A stretch of 64,000 bases of DNA. Origin: an uncultured Sphingomonadaceae bacterium. Lineage in GTDB: Bacteria; Pseudomonadota; Alphaproteobacteria; Sphingomonadales; Sphingomonadaceae. The stretch's first letter is position 1; every line of letters starts with the position of its first letter. The translations under genes were made by a program, and so were the position numbers. Location: assembly GCA_946479505.1 (NCBI GenBank), contig CAMLGC010000001.1, positions 87,971 through 151,970 on the forward strand. Direction: 5' to 3'. The notes below the pieces were generated by a model, which was given only the letters and a program-made list of their open reading frames with translations, did not search any database and was not told the DNA's origin. Shown one piece after another: positions 54,768 through 62,481 of this stretch.

Positions 54768-55567
54768 AAGCCGAGCGCTGCCAGTTCCGCCGCCGCGCTC
54801 TCCGCATACCCGCCGCCGAACAGCCGGACATGGACGAGGAGCGGCCATAGCCGGTAGATCGGCAGCCGCTCCCGCCATCCCGGCGCGAGATCGAGCGCGT
54901 CGAGGAAGCGCGCGGGCGGGGCGTCGAACAGCGTGAGCATCGCGACGTCCACCTCGCGGTCGCCCACATAACAGGCCGGGTCGATCAGCCCCGTCACCGC
55001 CGCCCCCGCGACGAGCACGTTGCCGCCCCACAAATCGCCGTGGAGCAGTGCTGGCGTCGGCCGCTCGGGCAACAGCTCGCCCATCGCATCCGCCAGCCGC
55101 CCGACCCGGCGCGCAAGGGCCGGCGCGAGGTGCGGCAGATGGCAGCGCAGGCGATTATCCGCCCAGAAGCCCGGCCAGTCGGTGCGGCGGCCGTTGGGAA
55201 TCGCGACGTCGCCAAAGGCATAATCCGCCGGCCAGCCATAATCACCGCCGCATGGGGCATGAAGCAGCCGCAGGGCAGCGGCGAGCGACTCCCAGCCATC
55301 CGACAGTCTGCCGTCGGACCGCAGCTCGGCCATCACCAGCAGGTCGCCCTCGGCCGCGATCATCCCGGGCGCGGGCGCGCCGGTGGCGGCGATCGCGCGC
55401 AGCATCGCGGCCTCGCGCTCGACCAACGCACCGGTTTTTGCGATTGCTGATCGGCCGTCATCGAGCCGCAGCCGCAGCACGGTCGAGAGGTCGCCACCCG
55501 AGACCGGCGTCGCCCGCGCCACCCCTGTTCCGAGCAGCGCCGCCAGCCGATCGATCTCCGCGATCAC
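54764..55567 (-). CDS. Fructosamine kinase family protein
   Basis: A 267-aa aminoglycoside/choline-kinase-fold protein. The catalytic loop is LLHGDLWGGNVL and the metal-binding segment IDPACYVGDREVDVAML. The family phosphorylates ketosamine adducts on proteins or small molecules, a glycation-repair role. The start is GTG at 55567, overlapping the stop of the LMW-PTP gene (GTGA), so the two are translated together. Pairing of fructosamine kinase with LMW-PTP suggests phosphorylation and dephosphorylation on a shared repair path. Confidence 0.88.
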   Translation of the reverse strand: MIAEIDRLAALLGTGVARATPVSGGDLSTVLRLRLDDGRSAIAKTGALVEREAAMLRAIAATGAPAPGMIAAEGDLLVMAELRSDGRLSDGWESLAAALRLLHAPCGGDYGWPADYAFGDVAIPNGRRTDWPGFWADNRLRCHLPHLAPALARRVGRLADAMGELLPERPTPALLHGDLWGGNVLVAGAAVTGLIDPACYVGDREVDVAMLTLFDAPPARFLDALDLAPGWRERLPIYRLWPLLVHVRLFGGGYAESAAAELAALGF

Positions 55568-56034
55568 GTGGTCATCAGGCGCGCGACCACCTCCCGCGCC
55601 GCCGCGGTCACATCGGCCCAGGTCCGCTCGAATCCGGCGGCGTCACCGTAATAGGGATCGTCGACCGCGGTGCCCTCGCGCCCCGGCACCATGTCCATCA
55701 GCAGCGCGCAGGAGGCGGTCGCATCGTGCGGCTGCAACCTCGCAAGTTCCGCCAGATTCTCGGGATCGAGCGCGAAGATATGCGTAAACCGGCGAAAATC
55801 GTCGGCCGACACCTGCCGCGCGCGCAGCCCGGCTATATCCACGCCATGCGCCCCCGCCACCGCCTGCGCACGCGCGTCGGGTGGCTCTCCGACATGCCAG
55901 TCGCCGGTGCCGGCCGAATCGACCAAGAGGGGCAGGCCCGCCTTCGCAGCCTCGGCCCGAAGCGCGGCTTCCGCAAGCGGCGAACGGCAGATGTTGCCGA
56001 GGCACACCAACAGGACCGACGGGGTCTCTTGCAT
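55564..56034 (-). CDS. Low-molecular-weight protein-tyrosine phosphatase
   Basis: A 156-aa phosphatase. The active-site loop is C11-LGNIC-R17 followed by SP, and the general-acid loop is DPYYGD near residue 125. ATG 56034 has GGAGAG upstream; the longer frame to 56172 adds no recognisable sequence. It overlaps the fructosamine kinase gene, which suggests a shared function such as repair of glycated proteins or sugar-phosphate products. Confidence 0.93.
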   Translation of the reverse strand: MQETPSVLLVCLGNICRSPLAEAALRAEAAKAGLPLLVDSAGTGDWHVGEPPDARAQAVAGAHGVDIAGLRARQVSADDFRRFTHIFALDPENLAELARLQPHDATASCALLMDMVPGREGTAVDDPYYGDAAGFERTWADVTAAAREVVARLMTT

Positions 56035-56130
56035 CCAACTCTCCAACCGACCTGTCCCAGCACAGGACAGGCCCGCGTTAACCAAGGAATGGGCTGGCCC
56101 AAATCGTAAACGATGCGTTAACTGGTTGCC

Positions 56131-56298
56131 ATGCAGACCTCGACCGCCGCCGCTCTTACCCCGTCGCGCCACCCGTTTCGCCGCAGCCTCGGCATCGCGC
56201 GCGAGGAAGCCCGCGAACGGCGCGAGGATCAGGACCTCAAGCTCTTCGTGTTGAGCTTCACGGCGTTCTTCGTCTGCATCTACAGCTTCATTTTCTGA
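56131..56298 (+). CDS. Small single-helix membrane protein
   Basis: A 55-aa frame, too short for most gene lists. A basic N-terminal half with REEARERREDQDLK is followed by a hydrophobic helix LFVLSFTAFFVCIYSFIF that ends the protein. No ribosome site is obvious, but the charged-then-hydrophobic layout, uninterrupted frame and position between two genes support it. I do not recognise a family. The gap of about 100 bases to the LMW-PTP start may carry its promoter. Confidence 0.5.
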   Translation: MQTSTAAALTPSRHPFRRSLGIAREEARERREDQDLKLFVLSFTAFFVCIYSFIF

Positions 56299-56326
56299 CG
56301 CTCTTTGCGGTCCAGCGCATCGCCGC

Positions 56327-57616
56327 TCAATCGCACGCCAGGTGCAGCTTCTGCGCGAGCCACGCCGCGCCCAGGCACATCGCGGCGACGAGGAACAGCA
56401 TGTCCTCGGGCGTGACGCCCGCCGCCGTCAGCCCCAGCACGGCGGCCGCGCCCACCACCATCGCCCCCGAATTGACGACGTTGTTGGCCGCTACGGTCCG
56501 CGCGGTCTGGTCCTTGGTGACGGTGGTGGTGAGGAAGGCGTAGAGCGGCACCACGAACATGCCCCCGGTGATCGCGATCCCCAGAAGGCTGAGCACGATC
56601 GCGATTGCGCGCGGCTCGGCGACGAAGGCGAGCACGCCATAGAGCGCGCCGCCCGAGGCGGGCGTCCAGGTGCGCACGAGCAGCGAGAAGAGCACGACGA
56701 AGCCCCCCATCGCGATCACCGAGGCCGGCGCGAACCTGGCCGAGATGCGTCCCTTGAGCATCGTGTTGATGACGACCGACCCGATCGCGATGCCGACCGA
56801 GAAGATCGCGATCACGAGGCTCGCGACGCGCTCGTCGGCGGTCAGGATGTTTTTCACCAGCGGCGGGAAGATGATGATGAGCACCGCGCCGATCGTCCAG
56901 AAGAAGCTGATCGAACAGATCGCCAGGAACAGCCGCGGGATGTGCATCGTCGCGCCGATCAGACGCCACGACGAGGTGAGCGGATTGGGGTTGATCTCGA
57001 GCTTGGGGCCCTCGCGCGGTGCGGGCGGCACCTGCCTCCCCGCGATCCAGCCGATCAGCGCCACCACCAGCACGCCGATCGCCGATCCCTCGACCGATAG
57101 CCAGCCCGCGAGCACGGTGCCCAGCAGGATCGCGAGATAGGTGCCCGCCTCGATCAGCCCGGTGCCGCCGAGCACATGATCGCGATCGAGGTGCTGCGGC
57201 AGAATCGCGTATTTGATCGGGCCGAAAAAAGTCGAATGCACGCCAAGGCACAGCACGGCGGCGAGCATCAATCCCATGCCGATCCGCGTATGCCCCGCCT
57301 GCGCGATCAGCAGCCCACCCGCGCCGGCCGCCATGATGAGGATTTCGGCCGTCTTCACCAACCGGATGATCCTCGCCTTGTCGAACGTGTCCGCAAGCTG
57401 GCCCGACAGTGCCGAAAGCAGGAAGAACGGCAGCAGCGACAGCCCGGTCGCAAGCGCGTTGAAGTTCGATTCGACCTGCGCATCGTTGAAGATCTGATAG
57501 GTCGCGAACAGCACCATCGCCGTCTTGAACAGATTGTCGTTGAACGCGCCGAAAAATTGGGTGACGAAAAGAGGCAGGAAACGGCGCTCCTTGAGCAATC
57601 CGAGCGCGCTGATCAT
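56327..57616 (-). CDS. MFS transporter, LplT/lysophospholipid-transporter-like
   Basis: A 429-aa twelve-helix MFS protein. It begins ISALGLLKERRFLPLFVTQFFGAFNDNLFKTAM, the pattern seen in LplT and related lysophospholipid transporters. A charged loop LADTFDKARIIRLVK follows helix 2, and FFGPIKYAILPQHL is in helix 4-5. It may move a lysolipid, in keeping with pgsA on the other side, but substrate assignment is inference. ATG 57616 is favoured; an in-frame TTG upstream (57685) would add a basic tail. Confidence 0.85.
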   Translation of the reverse strand: MISALGLLKERRFLPLFVTQFFGAFNDNLFKTAMVLFATYQIFNDAQVESNFNALATGLSLLPFFLLSALSGQLADTFDKARIIRLVKTAEILIMAAGAGGLLIAQAGHTRIGMGLMLAAVLCLGVHSTFFGPIKYAILPQHLDRDHVLGGTGLIEAGTYLAILLGTVLAGWLSVEGSAIGVLVVALIGWIAGRQVPPAPREGPKLEINPNPLTSSWRLIGATMHIPRLFLAICSISFFWTIGAVLIIIFPPLVKNILTADERVASLVIAIFSVGIAIGSVVINTMLKGRISARFAPASVIAMGGFVVLFSLLVRTWTPASGGALYGVLAFVAEPRAIAIVLSLLGIAITGGMFVVPLYAFLTTTVTKDQTARTVAANNVVNSGAMVVGAAAVLGLTAAGVTPEDMLFLVAAMCLGAAWLAQKLHLACD

Positions 57617-57741
57617 AACGAGTGAGGGCCTTCGTGTGGCAAAGCGAACCAGGCGGGCATAGCCGAGCCGAAGCCGGACCCGCAAACCCGTAATCGCGTG
57701 CCCTTTCCCACGGCGACGCGCGCGGCTACAGCATCGAGGCG

Positions 57742-58293
57742 ATGCTCACGTTACCGAATCTCCTCACGCTATCCCGGATTCTGGCGGTGCCGCTGCTCGT
57801 CGCCTTCCTGTGGTGGCCGCAGTGGGAATTCGGATATGCGGTCGCCTTCGTCCTCTACTGCCTGATGGGCGTGACCGATTATTTCGACGGCTATCTCGCA
57901 CGCGCGCAGGGCGCCGTGTCGCGGCTCGGAATCTTCCTCGATCCGATCGCCGACAAGATCATGGTCGCAGCGGTGATCCTGATGCTGGTCGGCACGCACG
58001 ACATCGGGGGCATCCATCTGATCGCCGCGCTCGTCATCCTGCTGCGCGAGATCGCCGTCTCCGGCCTGCGCGAATTCCTGGCGCAGCTCCGCGTCTCGGT
58101 GCCGGTGTCGCGGCTCGCCAAATGGAAGACGACGCTGCAACTGGTCGCGCTCGGCGCGCTCATCCTCGCAGGCGCCTTTCCGGGCGCGCCGTGGATCGGC
58201 GTCGCGGGGCTCATCGCGTTGTGGGGCGCGGCGGCGCTGACCCTGGTCACCGGCTGGGACTATCTGCGCGTCGGCCTCAAGCATATGGACTGA
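57742..58293 (+). CDS. pgsA: CDP-diacylglycerol--glycerol-3-phosphate 3-phosphatidyltransferase
   Basis: A 183-aa inner-membrane enzyme making phosphatidylglycerophosphate, the committed step to phosphatidylglycerol. The CDP-alcohol phosphotransferase motif D-G-x2-A-R-x8-G-x3-D-x3-D is visible in YFDGYLARAQGAVSR and GIFLDPIADKI. Four or more helices follow. It opens LTLPNLLTLSRILAVPLLV, as in the family. It precedes moaD by seven bases, so transcription may be shared although the functions differ. Confidence 0.94.
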   Translation: MLTLPNLLTLSRILAVPLLVAFLWWPQWEFGYAVAFVLYCLMGVTDYFDGYLARAQGAVSRLGIFLDPIADKIMVAAVILMLVGTHDIGGIHLIAALVILLREIAVSGLREFLAQLRVSVPVSRLAKWKTTLQLVALGALILAGAFPGAPWIGVAGLIALWGAAALTLVTGWDYLRVGLKHMD

Positions 58294-58300
58294 GGCGGCA

Positions 58301-58552
58301 ATGGAGCTGCTCTACTTCGCCTGGGTGCGCGAGGCGGTGGGGACGGGGCGCGAGACGATCGAGGCGCCCGACGACCTCGGCACGATCGCCGACCTGCTCG
58401 ACTGGCTCGCCGCGCACGACGAGCGCCATGCCGCCGCCTTCGCCGATCGCGAGCGCCTGCGCGCTGCGATCGATCAGCGCTTGGTCGGCCTCGACGCAGC
58501 GATCGCGGGCGCGCGCGAGATCGCGATCTTCCCACCGGTGACCGGCGGATGA
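58301..58552 (+). CDS. moaD: Molybdopterin synthase sulfur-carrier subunit
   Basis: An 83-aa ubiquitin-like protein ending in the required double glycine (FPPVTGG). The start LLYFAWVREAVG is typical of MoaD. Its C-terminus carries a thiocarboxylate that gives sulfur to molybdopterin. It is coupled to moaE by a four-base overlap (ATGA). Confidence 0.93.
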   Translation: MELLYFAWVREAVGTGRETIEAPDDLGTIADLLDWLAAHDERHAAAFADRERLRAAIDQRLVGLDAAIAGAREIAIFPPVTGG

Positions 58553-58989
58553 TCCGTGTCATCGTCACCGGCGATCCGATCGACACCGCCGCCGAGCTCG
58601 CGCGCATCGAGGCGCTCGGTGCGGGCGCGGTCGCGACCTTCACCGGCCTCGTCCGCGCCGACGACGGGGTATCGCTGCTCGAGCTGGAACATTATCCCGG
58701 TGCCACCGACGCTGCGCTCGAGACGCTCGCAACCGAGGCCGCCGATCGCTGGCAGCTCGCCGCCGCACTCGTGATCCACCGCGTCGGTGCGATGCGCCCC
58801 GGCGAGCGCATCGTCCTCGTCGCGACCGCCGCAGACCACCGCGACTCCGCGCTGGCGGCGTGCGCCTATCTCATCGATCGCCTGAAGACCGACGCTCCCT
58901 TCTGGAAGCGCGAGACACGTGCCGATGGCGCGACCTGGGTCGAACCGCGCGCCGCGGACACCGCAGCCGCCGAGCGCTGGCGCGGCTAA
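58549..58989 (+). CDS. moaE: Molybdopterin synthase catalytic subunit
   Basis: A 146-aa partner of MoaD. Recognised by AVATFTGLVRADDG, LELEHYPGATDAAL and the catalytic lysine in LKTDAPFWKRET. With MoaD it converts precursor Z to molybdopterin. The gene follows moaD by overlap and is followed by a tRNA gene on the opposite strand. Confidence 0.94.
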   Translation: MIRVIVTGDPIDTAAELARIEALGAGAVATFTGLVRADDGVSLLELEHYPGATDAALETLATEAADRWQLAAALVIHRVGAMRPGERIVLVATAADHRDSALAACAYLIDRLKTDAPFWKRETRADGATWVEPRAADTAAAERWRG

Positions 58990-59010
58990 ATTTCAGAAAA
59001 TGCCGGGAAA

Positions 59011-59086
59011 TGGTGGAGCCGAGGGGGATCGAACCCCTGACCTTCGCAATGCCATTGCGACGCTCTCCCAGCTGAGCTACGGCCCC
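59011..59086 (-). tRNA. tRNA-Ala (anticodon GGC)
   Basis: A 76-base cloverleaf on the minus strand. Acceptor GGGGCCG pairs with CGGCTCC (one G-U), D-arm GCTCAGCTGGGAGAGC, anticodon stem TCGCA/TGCGA with loop ATGGCAT (anticodon GGC, reads GCC), T-loop GGTTCGATCCC and an encoded CCA. Confidence 0.95.
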
Positions 59087-59136
59087 ATGCCCGAGGGAGC
59101 GTCGCCTTTAGTCAGGCCACGCCCCCTTGGCAAGCG

Positions 59137-59475
59137 TCAGTTTTCGTCCTTCTCGTCGGTCGTCTTGACGCCGAGATCGTCGTCCCCGCCCAGATCGACC
59201 TCGTCGTCGGGCGATGCCTCGTCGTCGTCCTCGTCGATGTCCAGATCGTCGTCGGAATCATCGTCGCCGCCGGCGAGCGCCTTGTCTTCCTTCTTGCGCG
59301 CGTCCTCGTTCTTCGGCTGCTCGAAGGGAAGCGGCTGCTTGGACTTGAGGATCGGCTCGGGCTCCCAGGTCGTCCCGCATTCGATGCAGGTGACGGGATT
59401 GTCCTTTCCAAGATCGTAAAAGCGCGTCGCGCATTTCGGGCAGGTACGTTTCGTGCCCCATTCCGGCTTGACCAT
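59137..59475 (-). CDS. TIGR02300 family protein (zinc ribbon with acidic tail)
   Basis: A 112-aa protein. The first 45 residues hold a zinc ribbon (CPKC then CIEC) with the FYDLGKDNPVTC stretch characteristic of TIGR02300. The last 40 residues are very acidic (DDDSDDDLDIDEDDDE). Function is unknown; it is widespread in alphaproteobacteria. ATG 59475 is chosen over a longer frame, because family members begin with K-P-E-W-G-T-K-R. Confidence 0.88.
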   Translation of the reverse strand: MVKPEWGTKRTCPKCATRFYDLGKDNPVTCIECGTTWEPEPILKSKQPLPFEQPKNEDARKKEDKALAGGDDDSDDDLDIDEDDDEASPDDEVDLGGDDDLGVKTTDEKDEN

Positions 59476-59578
59476 GTGCCGCTCGATGCCTTTCGAAGAT
59501 GGTGGAAGTACGGGTGTCGCCCGCCAAAGTGGGGCGCGCCTTGCCATAGCGCAACCGCGCTGTCAAAAGCCGCGCGCG

Positions 59579-60910
59579 ATGCCGCACCCCCTCCCTCGCC
59601 CCCGCACGATCGCCGCGCGCGGCCCGCTTGCAGGGCGGCTGGCGGTTCCGGGCGACAAGTCGATCAGCCACCGCGCGCTGATGCTTTCCGCGCTCGCGGT
59701 GGGCACGAGCCGAATCGAGGGGCTGCTCGAGGGCGAGGATGTGCTCGCGACCGCCGCAGCCCTTCGCGCCATGGGCGCAGGCATCGAGCGGCAGGAGGAT
59801 GGCTGCTGGGTGGTCGACGGCGTCGGCGTCGGCGGGCTGCTCCAGCCCGAGGCCGCGCTCGACATGGGCAATTCGGGCACCTCGACGCGGCTCCTGATTG
59901 GCCTCGTCGCGAGCCATGCGATTACCGCCACCTTCACCGGCGACGCCTCGCTGTCTTCGCGCCCGATGGGCCGTGTGATCGAGCCGCTCGGCCATATGGG
60001 TGCCGACATCACGGCCAGCCCGGGAGGGCGGCTGCCGCTGATGGTGCGCGGGCTCGTGCCGGCGGTGCCGATCGAGTACCGGCTCCCCATCGCCTCCGCG
60101 CAGGTCAAGTCGGCGGTGCTTCTCGCGGGGCTCAACACCCCCGGCATCACGCGCGTGATCGAACCCGTGCCGACGCGCGATCATAGCGAGCGCATGCTGC
60201 GCGGCTTCGGCGCAGAGCTCACCGTCGAGGAAGCGGAGGGCGCGCGCGTGATCTCGATCGCCGGCGAGGCCGAGCTCAGGCCGCAGCAGATCGTCGTTCC
60301 CGGTGACCCGTCCTCGGCCGCCTTCTGGGCCGTCGCCGCGTCGATCGTTCCGGGATCGGACGTGGTGATCGCCAATGTCGGCCTCAACCCGACGCGCGCG
60401 GGAATCTTCACCGTGCTGCGCGCGATGGGCGCCGACATCGAGGAGCTCGTCCCCCGAGAGGTGGGCGGCGAACCGGTCGCCGACCTGCGTGTCCGCCACG
60501 CGCCGCTATCGGCGATCGAGGTGCCGCCCGAGCTGACGCCCAACATGATCGACGAATATCCGATCCTCTTCGTCGCCGCCGCATTGGCCGGCGGCCGCAC
60601 CGTCGCACGCGGCGCCGAGGAGCTGCGCGTCAAGGAATCGGATCGGATCGCCGCCATGGCCGAGGCGCTCACCGCCGTCGGGGTGCGCGTCGAGGAGTTC
60701 GAGGACGGCCTCGCGATCGAGGGGCGCGCCGGCGATCCGCTGCCCGGCGGCGCACGGGTCGCCTCGAAACTCGATCATCGCATCGCAATGTCGATGGCGG
60801 TGGCCGGACTCGCCGCCATAGCGCCGATCACGATCGACGACGCTTCGCCGGTCGCAACCAGCTATCCGGCGTTCTTCGATACGCTGGACGACCTCACGGG
60901 GCACGCATGA
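59579..60910 (+). CDS. aroA: 3-phosphoshikimate 1-carboxyvinyltransferase (EPSP synthase)
   Basis: A 443-aa shikimate-pathway enzyme that joins phosphoenolpyruvate and shikimate-3-phosphate. Signatures: VPGDKSISHRALMLSALA, the MGNSGTSTRLLIGL region and PTRDHSERMLRGFG, ending DHRIAMSMAVAGL. The overall pattern (GLLEGEDVLATA, PTRDHSE) is of the class II (CP4-like) enzymes. The residue at the CP4 Ala100 position appears to be Gly. ATG 59579 is used. It overlaps cmk by four bases. Confidence 0.95.
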   Translation: MPHPLPRPRTIAARGPLAGRLAVPGDKSISHRALMLSALAVGTSRIEGLLEGEDVLATAAALRAMGAGIERQEDGCWVVDGVGVGGLLQPEAALDMGNSGTSTRLLIGLVASHAITATFTGDASLSSRPMGRVIEPLGHMGADITASPGGRLPLMVRGLVPAVPIEYRLPIASAQVKSAVLLAGLNTPGITRVIEPVPTRDHSERMLRGFGAELTVEEAEGARVISIAGEAELRPQQIVVPGDPSSAAFWAVAASIVPGSDVVIANVGLNPTRAGIFTVLRAMGADIEELVPREVGGEPVADLRVRHAPLSAIEVPPELTPNMIDEYPILFVAAALAGGRTVARGAEELRVKESDRIAAMAEALTAVGVRVEEFEDGLAIEGRAGDPLPGGARVASKLDHRIAMSMAVAGLAAIAPITIDDASPVATSYPAFFDTLDDLTGHA

Positions 60911-61548
60911 TTATCGCCGTCGACGGGCCCGCCGCGTCGGGCAAGGGCACCATCGCGCGGGCGCTCGCGCATCATTACAAGCTGCCGCATCTCGATACCG
61001 GGTTGCTCTATCGTGCGGTCGCGGCGACCGTGCTCCACCACGAACTCGATCCCGCAATCGAGGCCGATGCGGTGGCGAGCTGCGATTTCGACGATTTGCT
61101 GCTCGGCGATCCCGAACTTCGTACCGACGCCGTCGGCCAGGCCGCTTCGGTCGTGTCGGCACATCCGCTGGTGCGCGCGTCGCTGCTCCAGCGCCAGCGC
61201 CGGTTCGCGCATCAGCCCGACGGCGCGGTGCTCGACGGGCGCGACATCGGCACCGTGATCGCGCCCGAGGCCGAGGTGAAGCTGTTCGTCAAGGCGACGC
61301 CGACGATCCGGGCCAAGCGGCGGCATACCGAATTGCGCGCCCACGGCTCCGGCGTGAGCTTCGACCGCGTTCTCGCCGACATCCGCGCCCGCGACCAACG
61401 CGACGCTGCCCGCGCCGCGGCGCCGCTGGTGCAGGCCCCCGACGCGGTGCTGCTCGACACGAGCTTCCTCTCGATCGAATCGGCGGTGCAGAAGGCGATC
61501 GACCTGGTGGAGCAGAAGCGCGGCGCGCAAACTAGAAAAGAATCGTGA
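60907..61548 (+). CDS. cmk: Cytidylate kinase
   Basis: A 213-aa kinase phosphorylating CMP and dCMP. The P-loop is DGPAASGKGTIARALAHHY, followed by LDTGLLYRAVA, and the lid/substrate region is LDGRDIGTVIAPEAEVKLFV. ATG 60907 overlaps the aroA stop. In this lineage aroA-cmk-rpsA is a common order; here rpsA follows after an unusual 933-base gap. Confidence 0.95.
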   Translation: MIIAVDGPAASGKGTIARALAHHYKLPHLDTGLLYRAVAATVLHHELDPAIEADAVASCDFDDLLLGDPELRTDAVGQAASVVSAHPLVRASLLQRQRRFAHQPDGAVLDGRDIGTVIAPEAEVKLFVKATPTIRAKRRHTELRAHGSGVSFDRVLADIRARDQRDAARAAAPLVQAPDAVLLDTSFLSIESAVQKAIDLVEQKRGAQTRKES

Positions 61549-62481
61549 GTCGTTGCGGCATTCAGGGTCGCTCCGGATTCCAGCTATCGAGATTCGCACT
61601 CGAGATCGGGAATTCGTGGCGATAAGCCCGAAAAGCATTGCGCCAGATCGGGATATTCGAGAATCTGGCCACCACGCATGCCGAATGCGCCGGTAACGAC
61701 GGCCTTCTCCAAATCGGACGCCCGTTCGAGGCTAAAACTTACCGTGCAGCTCCGCATCCGGAAATCCGCAAAACCGCTGCCGTCCCGCCGCGTTTGGACG
61801 GCCCAGGCGCCTTCCCCCGAAACGCGTCGTTTGAGTTGCTCGAGATCCAATCCCGCCGCTCATTCCGCACCAGGAAGCATCGGCGCCGAAGACTCGAACC
61901 TAGGCGGAGGAGGTATCGCGCTCGTCGTCTGGAGGAGTCCGACAATCAGAAGCTGCGGTGTGATTATCGAAACCCCCATCTATGCTCCGCTCGCTCGGTT
62001 CATCGTGCATTACCTGCGGATGATATGGGAATTATTGGCAAACTTTGTCAAAGAGTGTGCAACCGCTGTCCTACAGCGCCGCTTTCTGCCAAGATCGACT
62101 CCATCGCAATCAGCGGCGAAAGGGGCGACATGGGAAGACCGAAGTTGACTCGGCCGCACGCGTTGCGTGCCGCAAACCCGGCGTTTCTCCCGACCGCTAC
62201 CCTGCCGCACGGTCAAGTTGGTCAACTTCGCCCGTCCGCCTGCGCACCTTGCCTCGCGCCCGCGCAGGCGCTATGTGCGCGCCCGTCCGGCGGGTAGGTG
62301 CTCGCGGAGCAAGGCGCGACAGGCACGGCCTCTCGCGCCCTTTTCGCTTATCGGCGGTGCTCCTGTGCGTGCCAGGTCGTTCGGATGCCGCGTTCGCACG
62401 GGGCGTGCGCGGCAGTTCGGCCACAAGACCGCCGGAAACAACCGGCCGGCCGGAAACCGTTGATTTAGGAACATTATCTCT
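61549..62481. other. 933-base gene-poor stretch upstream of rpsA
   Basis: No recognisable gene. One minus-strand frame from TTG 61850 to 61584 (88 codons, starting DLEQLKRRVSGEGAWAVQTR) is coding-like and is listed separately. The base composition becomes AT-richer around 61950-62110. The 80 bases before rpsA contain a CCGGAAAC direct repeat (62431-62457) and presumably the rpsA promoter and leader. Other short frames have no family similarity. Confidence 0.45.
61584..61850 (-). CDS. Possible orphan protein
   Basis: An 88-codon frame on the minus strand from a TTG at 61850, with a weak GCGGGA site before it. The translation (DLEQLKRRVSGEGAWAVQTR, then a middle with FRMRSCTVSFSLERASDLEK) looks protein-like, but I recognise no family and codon use is less GC-biased at third positions than in neighbours. 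An alternative start in another frame competes. It could be a young or decayed gene. Confidence 0.3.
   Translation of the reverse strand: MDLEQLKRRVSGEGAWAVQTRRDGSGFADFRMRSCTVSFSLERASDLEKAVVTGAFGMRGGQILEYPDLAQCFSGLSPRIPDLECESR

Noticed and set aside
61883..61912. tRNA or tmRNA fragment: minus strand reads CTAGGTTCGAGTCTTCGG, like a T-arm
   Set aside because: Only the T-arm-like piece is present; there is no matching acceptor, no D or anticodon arm, no CCA, and no tag-peptide frame nearby.
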